A stretch of DNA of 64,000 nt from JAEZDC01 sp036676415. GTDB lineage: Bacteria; Bacteroidota; Bacteroidia; Chitinophagales; Chitinophagaceae. Numbering within the stretch: position 1 is the stretch's first letter; each line of letters begins with the position of its first letter. A model generated the notes under the pieces. The model made no database searches, had not been told where the DNA came from, and saw nothing but the letters and a program-made list of their open reading frames with translations. The stretch covers positions 62,001 to 126,000 of the forward strand of contig JAKFCX010000025.1 of NCBI GenBank assembly GCA_036676415.1, read 5' to 3'. Shown one piece after another: positions 16,194 to 25,028 of this stretch. A program made the position numbers and the translations under genes.

Positions 16194-17144
16194 ATGAATT
16201 GGATTGATATTGTTTTAGTTTTCATTATTATCCTTGCTGCATGGAGTGGATATAAAAAGGGTTTTATACTTGGCTCACTTGAACTGTTGAGTTGGGTAGG
16301 CAGTTTGGCAGCAGCATTTTATTTATACCAGTACCTTGCGGTTTTGTTACAAAAAATATTTCCTGTACTGGGAGTATGGACAATGCCTTTAGCATTTTTG
16401 ATCGTACTGATATTATTGAGAATCATTTTTGCTTCGATCGTTAATGCTTTGCTCCGAAAGACACATCACGATGCACATCATTCCACCGCAAATAAAACAC
16501 TCGGCATTTTACCTGGTGCCATCAATGGAGTTATTTATGCGGTAATCATCTCTGCGTTGTTATTAGTATTACCATTATCCGATGGACTTTCTGCATCTGC
16601 AAGAGAAAGTAAAGTGGCGAATGAATTTGGCAACCAGGTAGCCTGGCTGGATGAAAAAATTGCACCCGTATTCGATGAAGCCGTTCGAAAGTCGATGACC
16701 AAAATGACGATCGAATCGAATGAAACGGTAAAACTGAATTTTACAGTAACCAATGCAAAACCACGTCCTGATCTTGAAGCAAAGATGTTGGCATTGGTGA
16801 ATGAAGAAAGAGCAAAGGAAGGATTGAATGCACTTGTTGCCGATACTGCTTTAACAAGAGTTGCAAGGTTACATTCACATGACATGTTTGCCAGGGGTTA
16901 TTTCGCTCATGTCTCACCAGATGGTGTTACACCTGCAGACAGGGTGAAAGCTGCTGGAATAAGATACCTGATCACCGGAGAGAATCTTGCTTTGGGACCA
17001 ACCCTCCAAATTTGTCACGCCGGCTTAATGAATTCTCCCGGCCATAAAGCAAATATTCTTCATAAATCTTATGGAAGAGTTGGAATAGGAATTCTGGATG
17101 GAGGGTTAAGAGGTTTGATGGTGAGCCAGGAATTTAAAAACTAA
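16194..17144 (+). CDS. CvpA-CAP fusion protein
   Basis: A 316-residue membrane protein starting at ATG 16194 (MNWIDIVLVFIIILAAWSGY); the longer TTG-started frame adds an unlikely hydrophobic extension. Residues 1-165 are a CvpA domain with four membrane segments (SGYKKGFILGSLELLSWVGS). Residues about 195-315 are a CAP/SCP domain of the YkwD type (MLALVNEERAKEGLNALVAD, HSHDMFARGYFAHVSPDG, GENLALG, SPGHKANIL, VGIGI). The CAP domain should face the periplasm, where relatives act on or bind envelope components. Domain calls are firm; function is not known. Confidence 0.9.
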   Translation: MNWIDIVLVFIIILAAWSGYKKGFILGSLELLSWVGSLAAAFYLYQYLAVLLQKIFPVLGVWTMPLAFLIVLILLRIIFASIVNALLRKTHHDAHHSTANKTLGILPGAINGVIYAVIISALLLVLPLSDGLSASARESKVANEFGNQVAWLDEKIAPVFDEAVRKSMTKMTIESNETVKLNFTVTNAKPRPDLEAKMLALVNEERAKEGLNALVADTALTRVARLHSHDMFARGYFAHVSPDGVTPADRVKAAGIRYLITGENLALGPTLQICHAGLMNSPGHKANILHKSYGRVGIGILDGGLRGLMVSQEFKN

Positions 17145-17149
17145 TGGAA

Positions 17150-17175
17150 TGAAAAAAGCTCTCTTTCGAGAGCTC
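17150..17175 (-). terminator. Intrinsic terminator after the peroxiredoxin gene
   Basis: Stem AGAGCTCTC / GAGAGCT with a 4-nt loop. On the minus strand it is followed by TTTTTT, so it mainly serves the peroxiredoxin gene, which converges with the CvpA-CAP gene. Confidence 0.75.
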
Positions 17176-17179
17176 TTGC

Positions 17180-17815
17180 TTACTTATTTGGCTGAGGAGT
17201 GTATCGCAAATACGGTTTTACAATAGTCAATCCTTTTGGAAATTTCTTTTGGGCATCTTCGGTATTCACAGCAGGCACTACAATCACATCCTCACCATCT
17301 TTCCAATCTGCCGGGGTAGCCACACTATGGTTAGCTGTCAGCTGCAATGAATCAATCACACGAATCACTTCATGAAAATTTCTACCTGTTGATGCAGGAT
17401 AGGTGATCATGAGTTTAATCTTTTTATCAGGACCTATCACAAACAACGAACGAACGGTAAATGTTTCGGAAGCATTTGGATGGATCATTCCATAGAGATT
17501 TGCAATAGTCTTATCTTCATCAGCAACAATCGGAAAGTCAACTGAACAATGTTGTGTTTCATTAATGTCTTTGATCCAACCATGATGTTTGTCAATCGGA
17601 TCAACACTTAATGCCATCACTTTTACATTACGCTTCTCAAATTCATGTTTAAGTAAAGCAGTTCTGCCAAGCTCAGTGGTACAAACCGGAGTATAATCTG
17701 CAGGATGAGAAAATAAAACTCCCCAACTATCTCCAAGGTATTCGTGAAAGTTAATTGGACCTACAGATGTAATTGCATTAAAATCAGGGGCGATATCGCC
17801 TAAGCGTAAACTCAT
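17180..17815 (-). CDS. 1-Cys peroxiredoxin (Prx6 subfamily)
   Basis: A 211-residue thiol peroxidase that reduces hydrogen peroxide and organic hydroperoxides. The peroxidatic cysteine is in SHPADYTPVCTTELG. There is no second conserved resolving cysteine, and the C-terminal arm (PADWKDGEDVIVVPAVNTED, then PKGLTIVKPYLRYTPQP) is typical of the Prx6/1-Cys group. The protein has no signal peptide and should be cytoplasmic. It stands alone between a terminator and a short promoter region. Confidence 0.93.
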   Translation of the reverse strand: MSLRLGDIAPDFNAITSVGPINFHEYLGDSWGVLFSHPADYTPVCTTELGRTALLKHEFEKRNVKVMALSVDPIDKHHGWIKDINETQHCSVDFPIVADEDKTIANLYGMIHPNASETFTVRSLFVIGPDKKIKLMITYPASTGRNFHEVIRVIDSLQLTANHSVATPADWKDGEDVIVVPAVNTEDAQKKFPKGLTIVKPYLRYTPQPNK

Positions 17816-17894
17816 AATTTAAATTTAAATGGTGAATAAAGCTGCAGGCAATCGTACACTAAAAGTAAACGTTTTAAGTTTCCACAGGAAATAA

Positions 17895-17921
17895 AAAACC
17901 ATTCTTCGCAGAATGGTTTAA
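17895..17921 (-). terminator. Intrinsic terminator after the DUF2795 gene
   Basis: Stem AAACCATTC / GAATGGTTT with a 6-nt loop, followed on the minus strand by TTTTTTATTT. It starts about 20 nt after the DUF2795 stop codon. Confidence 0.8.
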
Positions 17922-17942
17922 ATACTATTGAAAGAAGTTAGA

Positions 17943-18164
17943 CTAATACTCGTCCTCATTAAACATAAAATCTTCCTGGCTTGGATAATCTGGCCAGATG
18001 TCTTCAATGCTTTCATACACCTCACCTTCGTCATCTAATTCCTGTAAATTCTCTACAACTTCCAAAGGAGCACCACTACGGATAGAATAATCTATCAGCT
18101 CGTCTTTTGTTGCAGGCCAAGGTGCTTCTTCCAGGTAACTCGCTAATTCCAATGTCCAGAACAT
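17943..18164 (-). CDS. DUF2795 small acidic protein
   Basis: A 73-residue, strongly acidic cytoplasmic protein: MFWTLELASYLEEAPWPATK followed by DELIDYSIRSGAPLEVVENL and an Asp/Glu-rich tail. It matches the short DUF2795 proteins that are very conserved across Bacteroidota. The family has no established function. The gene is monocistronic, with its own terminator downstream and a long AT-rich leader upstream. Confidence 0.85.
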   Translation of the reverse strand: MFWTLELASYLEEAPWPATKDELIDYSIRSGAPLEVVENLQELDDEGEVYESIEDIWPDYPSQEDFMFNEDEY

Positions 18165-18307
18165 ATGCTGCCTTTTTGTGTTTATTTATCTATTGAATAC
18201 AGCAAACAAATAACCTGCCGTACCCCCTAATTTTTCGCAAATGTAATTTTTACCACGATATAGCCAAATCTATGTTTTGAGCCATTGTGAATAAAAATGT
18301 AAAAAAA

Positions 18308-18338
18308 TTGTTATGCATCGGCTAAAGGAATAGGTTTG
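18308..18338 (+). promoter_or_regulatory. Bacteroidota-type promoter upstream of the LolD-like gene
   Basis: TTG at 18308-18310 and TAGGTTTG at 18331-18338, 20 nt apart, match the -33 TTTG / -7 TAnnTTTG consensus. The predicted transcription start is about 25 nt before the ATG at 18368. Confidence 0.55.
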
Positions 18339-18367
18339 TGCGGCAATAACTCGTTTAAAAACAAAGC

Positions 18368-19030
18368 ATGTTAAGAGCGGAAAATATTCAGAAGCGTTAC
18401 GGGCAATTACAAGTTTTAAAAGGTGTTGATGTAGAGATCAATAAAGGTGAAATTGTTTCCATTGTTGGATCTTCAGGTGCAGGAAAAAGTACATTATTGC
18501 ATATCCTGGGAACATTAGATAATCCTGATACCGGTAAGATATTCCTGAATAATGAACCTTTACATGACCTCAGAGGCAGGAAACTGGCTGCATTTCGCAA
18601 TAAACATATCGGATTTGTTTTCCAGTTCCATCATTTATTACCTGAATTCACAGCCCTGGAAAATGTTTGCATTCCAGGATGGATCGCTGACAGGAATAAA
18701 AAGCAAGTGGAAGCTGAAGCGGAACAGCTATTAAAATCTTTAGGACTTGGTCATCGATTAGAAAACAAACCCCAGGCTTTGAGTGGTGGAGAACAGCAAA
18801 GAGTTGCTGTTGCAAGAGCATTGATCAATAAACCACAAATTGTTTTTGCTGATGAACCAACCGGTAATCTCGACAGCAAAAATGCAAAAGAATTACATGA
18901 ACTTTTTGTAAGACTTAGAGATGAGATGCAACAGACTTTTCTCATCGTTACTCACAATGAAGAATTAGCAGCAATGAGTGACAGGGAACTTCATATGAAA
19001 GATGGAAAGATAGATATGATGTCAGTTTAG
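18368..19030 (+). CDS. ABC transporter ATPase, LolD-like
   Basis: A 220-residue nucleotide-binding subunit of the LolD/MacB/FtsE class. Motifs are Walker A GSSGAGKST, Q-loop VFQFHHLLPEF, signature LSGGEQQRVAVARAL, Walker B IVFADEPTGNLDS and the H-loop THNEELA. LolD in LolCDE releases lipoproteins from the inner membrane. No LolC/E permease gene is adjacent, so the assignment to LolD rather than another class member rests on sequence alone. The gene converges with the adenosyltransferase gene, with only 9 bp between stop codons. Confidence 0.85.
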   Translation: MLRAENIQKRYGQLQVLKGVDVEINKGEIVSIVGSSGAGKSTLLHILGTLDNPDTGKIFLNNEPLHDLRGRKLAAFRNKHIGFVFQFHHLLPEFTALENVCIPGWIADRNKKQVEAEAEQLLKSLGLGHRLENKPQALSGGEQQRVAVARALINKPQIVFADEPTGNLDSKNAKELHELFVRLRDEMQQTFLIVTHNEELAAMSDRELHMKDGKIDMMSV

Positions 19031-19039
19031 TTTAAAAGA

Positions 19040-19606
19040 TTACTTGCCAATTCTTGCTTTCCAGGCAATTTCTTCTGCATTCGTAATGTGACCAATATAT
19101 CTTGCCAGCACAAAAAGATAATCACTCAGCCTGTTCAGATATTTCAAAACAAGCAGGTCAATAAAGTCATTGTTCTCCTGCATAGCTACACAAATCCGTT
19201 CTGCTCTTCTGCATACACACCTGGCAACATGTGCAGTTGAAACAGCTAAGTGACCTCCTGGTAAAATAAAATTCTTCATGGGTGGTAATACCTCATTCAT
19301 TTTATCTATTTCCCTTTCGAGGAAATTGATGTCCTCTTCTTTCAGATCAGGGATCTTCATCAATGGTTCCTTTTCAGGGTCACAAGCCAGGGAAGAACCA
19401 ATAGTGAATAAACGATCCTGGATCTCTTTTAATACATCTTTAGAATGCATATCCGAAAGCTGATCTCTCACCATCCCAATAAATGAATTCAGCTCATCTA
19501 TCGTTCCATAACTATCAATGCGAATATGACTTTTGGGAACTTTTGTTCCGCCGATCAGTGAAGTTTTACCGGCATCACCAGTCTTGGTATATATCTTAAT
19601 TGCCAT
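19040..19606 (-). CDS. PduO-type cob(I)alamin adenosyltransferase
   Basis: A 188-residue ATP:corrinoid adenosyltransferase that makes adenosylcobalamin. It has the N-terminal ATP-binding YTKTGDAGKTSLIGG, the DELNSFIG helix, and the C-terminal HVARCVCRRAER and YLNRLSDYLFVLARY motifs of the PduO family. The length fits a single-domain, trimeric enzyme. It probably supplies coenzyme B12 to enzymes encoded elsewhere; none lies in this window. It is 22 bp upstream on the minus strand from the next ATPase gene's stop codon side, so the two may share a transcript. Confidence 0.92.
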   Translation of the reverse strand: MAIKIYTKTGDAGKTSLIGGTKVPKSHIRIDSYGTIDELNSFIGMVRDQLSDMHSKDVLKEIQDRLFTIGSSLACDPEKEPLMKIPDLKEEDINFLEREIDKMNEVLPPMKNFILPGGHLAVSTAHVARCVCRRAERICVAMQENNDFIDLLVLKYLNRLSDYLFVLARYIGHITNAEEIAWKARIGK

Positions 19607-19628
19607 TTAATGAAATGCAATTGCACAT

Positions 19629-20333
19629 TTAATGAGTAAACACTTTGCCTTCCTTAATAACATCGGTTTCTACCAATCCATCTCTCAATCTTACCACACG
19701 TTTTGCATAAGCTGCAATATCTTCTTCATGCGTTACCAGGATGACTGTATTACCAGCAGCCTGGATGTTTCCAAATATTTCCATTACTTCAGATGATGTC
19801 TTTGAATCAAGGTTTCCGGTAGGTTCATCTGCCAGTAAAATGGATGGATCATTCACTAAAGCTCTTGCTATTGCCACACGTTGAATCTGACCACCACTCA
19901 TTTCGTTGGACTTGTGATGACTTCTGTCTGCCAGGCCAACTTTAGCCAAAGCTTCTAAAGCCCTTTCCATCCTGATCTTCTTATTCACTCCTGCATAGAT
20001 CAATGGCAACGCCACATTTTCTGCTGCTGTAAGCCTTGGCAACAGATTGAATTGCTGAAACACAAATCCAATTTCAGAATTTCGAACACCAGCCAATTCA
20101 TCATCGGTCATTTTACTTACATCCTTGTTGTTGAGGATATACCTTCCACCTGTTGGGGTATCCAGACAACCAAGAATGTTCATGAGTGTACTCTTTCCAC
20201 TACCGGAAGGACCCATCAAAGCAACATATTCGTTCCTGTGTATATCAAGGGTAATACCTTTTAACACTTCAAGTGAATGGCTACCCATGTAGTAACTTTT
20301 TCGAATATCCTCTAAGTGAATAACTGCGCTCAT
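19629..20333 (-). CDS. ABC transporter ATPase, MacB/LolD class
   Basis: A 234-residue ATPase with Walker A GPSGSGKST, VFQQFNLLPRLTAAENVALP, signature MSGGQIQRVAIARAL, Walker B ILLADEPTGNLDS and H-loop VTHEEDIA. It is closer to the MacB-type exporters than the ATPase at 18368. No permease gene is adjacent. It sits 5 bp downstream of gatC on the same strand and is probably co-transcribed with it and the adenosyltransferase. Substrate unknown. Confidence 0.88.
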   Translation of the reverse strand: MSAVIHLEDIRKSYYMGSHSLEVLKGITLDIHRNEYVALMGPSGSGKSTLMNILGCLDTPTGGRYILNNKDVSKMTDDELAGVRNSEIGFVFQQFNLLPRLTAAENVALPLIYAGVNKKIRMERALEALAKVGLADRSHHKSNEMSGGQIQRVAIARALVNDPSILLADEPTGNLDSKTSSEVMEIFGNIQAAGNTVILVTHEEDIAAYAKRVVRLRDGLVETDVIKEGKVFTH

Positions 20334-20338
20334 CTTTA

Positions 20339-20629
20339 TTAGGGATTGATAACTTTAGGTACTTTAAAAAAATTTTCATCCTTAACCGGTGCATTAGACA
20401 TTGCATCTTCCCTGCTGATCATTCCCTGTACTTTGTCTTCCCGCAAAGCATTCATTGTTGCACCCATATGGGTTAATGGTTCAATTCCGGTTGTGTCTAA
20501 CTCCTGCAACTTCTGCACGAAAGAAATCATCTTGTGCAGGTCCGTTTTAAGTTCCGCTTTTTCTTCTACACTGAATTTCAGCTTAGAAAGGCCAGCGAGG
20601 TGGTCAATCAGGTCGTCAGTTACTTCCAT
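20339..20629 (-). CDS. gatC: Asp-tRNA(Asn)/Glu-tRNA(Gln) amidotransferase subunit C
   Basis: A 96-residue GatC subunit, which stabilises the GatA amidase and wraps around GatB in the GatCAB complex that makes Gln-tRNA and Asn-tRNA indirectly. It shows the family pattern LIDHLAGLSKLKF, a helical middle, VQKLQELDTTGIEPLTH and the C-terminal LREDKVQ. gatA and gatB are not in the window, so the genes of the complex are dispersed here. Confidence 0.9.
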   Translation of the reverse strand: MEVTDDLIDHLAGLSKLKFSVEEKAELKTDLHKMISFVQKLQELDTTGIEPLTHMGATMNALREDKVQGMISREDAMSNAPVKDENFFKVPKVINP

Positions 20630-20779
20630 TGGCTAACAAAGTAAAACATTTGCCGGCAGATGAGAAAACCAGCTTTCGGCATCCAATTCCTTCCCCTTTT
20701 TGGAAAAAATCCCATTTTGATGCTCATATTTATACTTTTTGGAAAGTAAATGCGTTTAAAGGGTGAAACCAATATTTAC

Positions 20780-22174
20780 ATGAAAGACTGCTTCCCTTTG
20801 AAAATATTTATTGTTGAAGATGACCTTTTTTACAGCTCGATGCTGGAATATCATATATCAATGAACCCGGATCACCAGGTTCAAAAGTTTACTACTGCAA
20901 AGGAATTTTTAGAAGCCATTCATCAAAAACCGGATATCGTTACCCTTGATTATTCGTTGCCGGATATGAATGGTGATGAGGTATTACAACAGATAAAAGA
21001 AGTTTCGCCCGAAACAAAAACAATTATTATTTCCGGACAGGAAAATATTAAAGTGGCACTCGATCTTTTAAAAAAGGGTGCATACGACTATATCGTAAAA
21101 GATGAAGATGCAAAAGACAGGATATGGAATACACTGCAACATCTGAAAGAAAATCTTGAACTAAAGAAGGAACTGGAAGATCTGAAAGAAGAAGTAGCCA
21201 GGAAGTATGACTTCAGTAATGTGATCATCGGCAAGAGCTATAACCTGAATAAGGTGTTTGGTTTGATGGAAAAAGCAACTAAAGCAAACATTACGGTTTC
21301 CATTACAGGCGAAACGGGTACTGGTAAAGAGTTGGTATCAAAATCTATTCATTATAATTCTCCAAGAAAAAATCAACCGTTTGTTACGGTGAATGTTGCT
21401 GCCATCCCAAAAGATCTTTTAGAGAGTGAATTATTCGGTCACGAAAAAGGATCGTTTACAGGCTCTGTAGCAAGAAGGATCGGGAAATTTGAAGAAGCAA
21501 ACAAGGGAACATTATTCCTGGATGAGATCGGTGAAATGGATGTGAACATGCAGGCAAAACTACTAAGGGTGCTCCAAGAAAAAGAGATCACAAGGGTTGG
21601 AAGCAATGAAGTAGTAAAGATTGATATAAGGATCATTGTTGCTACGCACAGGAATCTGCAGGAAGAAGTAAAGAAAGGAAATTTCAGGGAAGACCTGTAC
21701 TATCGTTTACTCGGTTTACCAATACACCTGCCGCCTCTGAGAGATAGAGAGAATGATGTATTGCTAATCGCAAAACATTTTATAGCAGAATTTTGCAAGG
21801 AAAATAAATTCACCAAAAAAGAACTTTCACCGGAAGCAAGCAAGAAATTGCTGGGACATGCGTTTCCAGGGAATATTCGTGAATTGAAATCTGTGATTGA
21901 ACTGGCTTGCGTTATGTCAGACAAAGACGAAATACTGCCGGAACACCTGAATGTAATGTCATCCAACTTCATTGAAAATTTCGCCTTGAAAGATGCCACA
22001 CTGAAAGAATTCAATATTAAACTGATACAGCATTACCTCGAGAAATATAATTACGATGTCATGAAAGTTGCAAAACAGCTTGATGTAGGCAAATCAACTA
22101 TTTACCGGATGATCCAGAATAAAGAACTCTATGTAAATAAAAGCTACACATACCAGGAAAGCTTTCTGAATTAA
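20780..22174 (+). CDS. Sigma-54-dependent response regulator (NtrC family)
   Basis: A 464-residue activator starting at ATG 20780 (MKDCFPLKIFIVEDD); an in-frame ATG 30 nt upstream is possible. A receiver domain (phosphoacceptor Asp in VTLDYSLPDMNG) is followed by an AAA+ domain with Walker A GETGTGKE, Walker B TLFLDEIGEMD and the sigma-54-contacting loop GSFTGS, which differs from the canonical GAFTGA at two positions. A Fis-type helix-turn-helix is at the C-terminus (LDVGKSTIYRMIQNKEL). It is followed by a hybrid kinase on the same strand, its likely partner. Confidence 0.92.
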   Translation: MKDCFPLKIFIVEDDLFYSSMLEYHISMNPDHQVQKFTTAKEFLEAIHQKPDIVTLDYSLPDMNGDEVLQQIKEVSPETKTIIISGQENIKVALDLLKKGAYDYIVKDEDAKDRIWNTLQHLKENLELKKELEDLKEEVARKYDFSNVIIGKSYNLNKVFGLMEKATKANITVSITGETGTGKELVSKSIHYNSPRKNQPFVTVNVAAIPKDLLESELFGHEKGSFTGSVARRIGKFEEANKGTLFLDEIGEMDVNMQAKLLRVLQEKEITRVGSNEVVKIDIRIIVATHRNLQEEVKKGNFREDLYYRLLGLPIHLPPLRDRENDVLLIAKHFIAEFCKENKFTKKELSPEASKKLLGHAFPGNIRELKSVIELACVMSDKDEILPEHLNVMSSNFIENFALKDATLKEFNIKLIQHYLEKYNYDVMKVAKQLDVGKSTIYRMIQNKELYVNKSYTYQESFLN

Positions 22175-22187
22175 TGCTACCAAAATT

Positions 22188-22217
22188 CTTGCTTTCATTT
22201 TATACCTTGTAGTTTTG
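22188..22217 (+). promoter_or_regulatory. Bacteroidota-type promoter upstream of the hybrid kinase
   Basis: CTTG at 22188-22191 and TAGTTTTG at 22210-22217 are 18 nt apart and fit the TTTG / TAnnTTTG pattern. The predicted start site is about 13 nt before the ATG at 22238, so the kinase can be expressed independently of the upstream regulator. Confidence 0.55.
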
Positions 22218-22237
22218 AATATTGTGAGGTTGAGTAT

Positions 22238-24997
22238 ATGAATATCCCCGTTAATATAAATACTAATGTTAACAAGGTTCCAGATTTGCTGAAAGACAAA
22301 TGGCTTTCTGCCGTGGTAGCTAATATTCCACAGGCCGTTTTACTGGAGAATGATGAGCACATTATACAAATGGCCAATCAGCAATTCTGCAGGTTATTTC
22401 AATTACAGATCACTCCTGAAGAATTAGCTGGCAAAAGATCATCAGATCTTTTTATCAACCTCAGTCACCTATTTGATAACTCCACTCACTACAGCGAAAG
22501 AATACGAACCATCATTAAACAAAAAGAGTCGGTAAACAAGGAAGTAGTAAAGTTGAGAGATGGTAGAATATTATTGAGAGATTATGTGCCAATTGGCCAG
22601 GACAATCTTATCACCGGCCACATGTGGATGTTTAATGAAGAAACAGAACGTATTAAGGCTGAAATTCTTTTACAGGATCAACAGAAATTTTACGAAGATA
22701 TCCTCAGCAATGTTCCGTCAGACATAGCCGTATTCTCTCCTGAACACAAATATTTATATATCAACCCCGTTGGTTTAAAAGATCCGATTTTAAGAAAGTG
22801 GCTGATCGGCAAAACTGACTATGACTATTGCATAAAAAGAGGAAAGGATGTTTCTTTTGCCCAGCAGCGAAGAGATATTTTTATTGAGATCATTGAATCG
22901 GGTAAAGAAAAAGAATGGGAAGAAAAGATTGTAAATAAGAAAGGTGAGATCGAATATCACCTGAGAAAGATGAGCCCTTTATATGATGAAAACAAACGGC
23001 TGGTATGGGTGATCGGGTACAGTATGAATATAACGGAAAGGAAAAAGTTTGAAGAGAAGATTCAATTAAGTGAGAAACGTTATCGTGATCTTTTTAATTT
23101 TAGCCAGGCCATCATTTGCACACATGATTTAAAGGGAAATTTCCTATCTGCCAATCCCTCACTGCTGGAGGTTTTAGGTTATGAAAAAGATGAGATCATC
23201 GGTAAGAACCTGAAAGATTTTTTACTTCCAGAGGATGTGAATGGATTTGAGGACCTCTATCTTAAATCAATACAAGAGAACAACAATAAAATAAAAGGAT
23301 TATTCAGGATCATCCATAAGACAGGCAGAAAAGTTTACTTGCTATACCAGAATTATAAGGTAGAAGAATCGGATAATTCCGAGGCCTATATTATTGCCTT
23401 TGCACAGGATGTAAGTGACCGTATAAAGGCGGAAAAGGAACTGAAGGAAGCTAAAAAACTTACTGAAGAAACTGCACGAAACAAAGAAATGTTTCTTGCC
23501 AATATGAGCCATGAGATCAGAACTCCCATGAATGGTATTATTGGAATTACATCTTTCCTTCAAAAAACAAATCTTAACGAAGAGCAGAAAAATTACCTGG
23601 GAATTATAGAGGAATCTGCCCAGGACCTGTTGACTATTATTAACGATATTCTTGATCTCGAAAAAGTTGGAACAGGCAATATTCAACTGGAAAAAATTCC
23701 TTTTGATGTTGTTGCAAAAACCAATACCATCATTAAGCTTTTTGAGTTAACTGCCAAAAGCAAAGGAACAAAGATCATTTTCGAAAATGAGATCGGAAAT
23801 AAATTGTGCATCGTAGGTGATCCTACAAAATACAACCAGGTGCTGAACAATCTGATCAGCAATGCTGTGAAATTTACACACCAGGGACAAATCACTATAC
23901 ATACCAGCATTGAAAAACAAACAGCAGAAACTATCACGCTAAAAGTTACTGTTAAGGATACAGGTATTGGCATTGACCCTGGAAGCATGGAAAAAATATT
24001 CCAACCCTTCACCCAGGCTTACCCTGAAACGACCAGGAAATATGGCGGTACTGGTTTAGGTTTAGCCATCACAAAAAATTTGCTGGAAGTACAAGGTGGA
24101 AAAATTTGGGTAGAAAGCGAGCCAAAAAAAGGGAGTTCATTTAATATTTTAATCACTTACGATAAGTACAAAGAAGAAAGTGATTCATCCCGGAAGAAAG
24201 TTAAGGTAGAGAATAAACTTGGTGCGTTAAGGGTATTGTTAGCAGAAGACAACGAGATAAATCAATTATTAACTAAAGGGATGTTGGAATTTTGGGGATG
24301 CAAACTAAAAATTGCATCTACCGGTATACAGGTAATGAAATTAGTGGAAGAGGAATCTTTCGACATAATTCTCATGGATATCCAAATGCCTGAAAAGAAC
24401 GGCTTCGAAACTACCAGAGAGATCAGGTCTCTTACAGATAACACTAAAAGAAACATACCCATCATTGCACTAACCGCAAATGCATTGCAGGGAGAAGAAG
24501 CAAAGTATTATGCAGCAGGAATGAATGGCTATCTCACAAAGCCGTTTTCAGAATCGGCTTTATATGAAGTGATCTCACAGACATTGGCACAAGCAATACC
24601 ATCTTCACATACTGAAAGCAATCATCAAAATACAATAATGCAAACGGAACCTACAGAAAAGCTTTATGATCTTACCCTGGTAAATGAATTAGCGAGGGGA
24701 AACGAAGAATTTATTCTTAACCTCTCTAAGATTTTCATCGACACTGTTCCTCCTACATCCAGGGAAATGGTACAGGAATGCAAAAAGAAAAACTGGGAAC
24801 AGGTAGGAAAACTAGCCCACAAGCTAAAGTCAACAATAGATACCATGTGCATCAATTCATTAAAAGATGATATTCGGTTAATAGAGAAGAATGGTAAAGA
24901 CAAAAAAAATATTGAAGCAATTCCTGGGTTGGTAGAAAAAACAGACCAGGTAATAGAGAAAGTAACACAACAATTAAAAGCAGCGTTCAACTTATAA
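22238..24997 (+). CDS. Hybrid sensor histidine kinase with PAS domains, receiver and HPt
   Basis: A 919-residue cytosolic phosphorelay protein with no membrane segment. Three PAS-like domains fill about residues 15-410. HisKA follows with phosphoacceptor His425 in ANMSHEIRTPMNG. HATPase_c has NAVKFT, DTGIGI and GTGLGLAI. A receiver carries Asp714 in ILMDIQMPEKNG, and a C-terminal HPt has His861 in KLAHKLKST. All steps of a His-Asp-His relay are in one chain, so the next acceptor is probably a separate receiver, such as those at 20780, 25408 or 26948. The soluble PAS array suggests an intracellular cue such as redox state or energy. Confidence 0.93.
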   Translation: MNIPVNINTNVNKVPDLLKDKWLSAVVANIPQAVLLENDEHIIQMANQQFCRLFQLQITPEELAGKRSSDLFINLSHLFDNSTHYSERIRTIIKQKESVNKEVVKLRDGRILLRDYVPIGQDNLITGHMWMFNEETERIKAEILLQDQQKFYEDILSNVPSDIAVFSPEHKYLYINPVGLKDPILRKWLIGKTDYDYCIKRGKDVSFAQQRRDIFIEIIESGKEKEWEEKIVNKKGEIEYHLRKMSPLYDENKRLVWVIGYSMNITERKKFEEKIQLSEKRYRDLFNFSQAIICTHDLKGNFLSANPSLLEVLGYEKDEIIGKNLKDFLLPEDVNGFEDLYLKSIQENNNKIKGLFRIIHKTGRKVYLLYQNYKVEESDNSEAYIIAFAQDVSDRIKAEKELKEAKKLTEETARNKEMFLANMSHEIRTPMNGIIGITSFLQKTNLNEEQKNYLGIIEESAQDLLTIINDILDLEKVGTGNIQLEKIPFDVVAKTNTIIKLFELTAKSKGTKIIFENEIGNKLCIVGDPTKYNQVLNNLISNAVKFTHQGQITIHTSIEKQTAETITLKVTVKDTGIGIDPGSMEKIFQPFTQAYPETTRKYGGTGLGLAITKNLLEVQGGKIWVESEPKKGSSFNILITYDKYKEESDSSRKKVKVENKLGALRVLLAEDNEINQLLTKGMLEFWGCKLKIASTGIQVMKLVEEESFDIILMDIQMPEKNGFETTREIRSLTDNTKRNIPIIALTANALQGEEAKYYAAGMNGYLTKPFSESALYEVISQTLAQAIPSSHTESNHQNTIMQTEPTEKLYDLTLVNELARGNEEFILNLSKIFIDTVPPTSREMVQECKKKNWEQVGKLAHKLKSTIDTMCINSLKDDIRLIEKNGKDKKNIEAIPGLVEKTDQVIEKVTQQLKAAFNL

Positions 24998-25023
24998 AAA
25001 AAGGCCTCATGTTGAGGCCTTTC
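24996..25023. terminator. Bidirectional intrinsic terminator
   Basis: A perfect 10-bp stem AAAGGCCTCA / TGAGGCCTTT with loop TGT between two convergent genes. A seven-base A-run on the left gives a strong T-tract for the minus-strand gene 25029-25364; the plus-strand tail is weaker. Confidence 0.85.
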
Positions 25024-25028
25024 CTATA

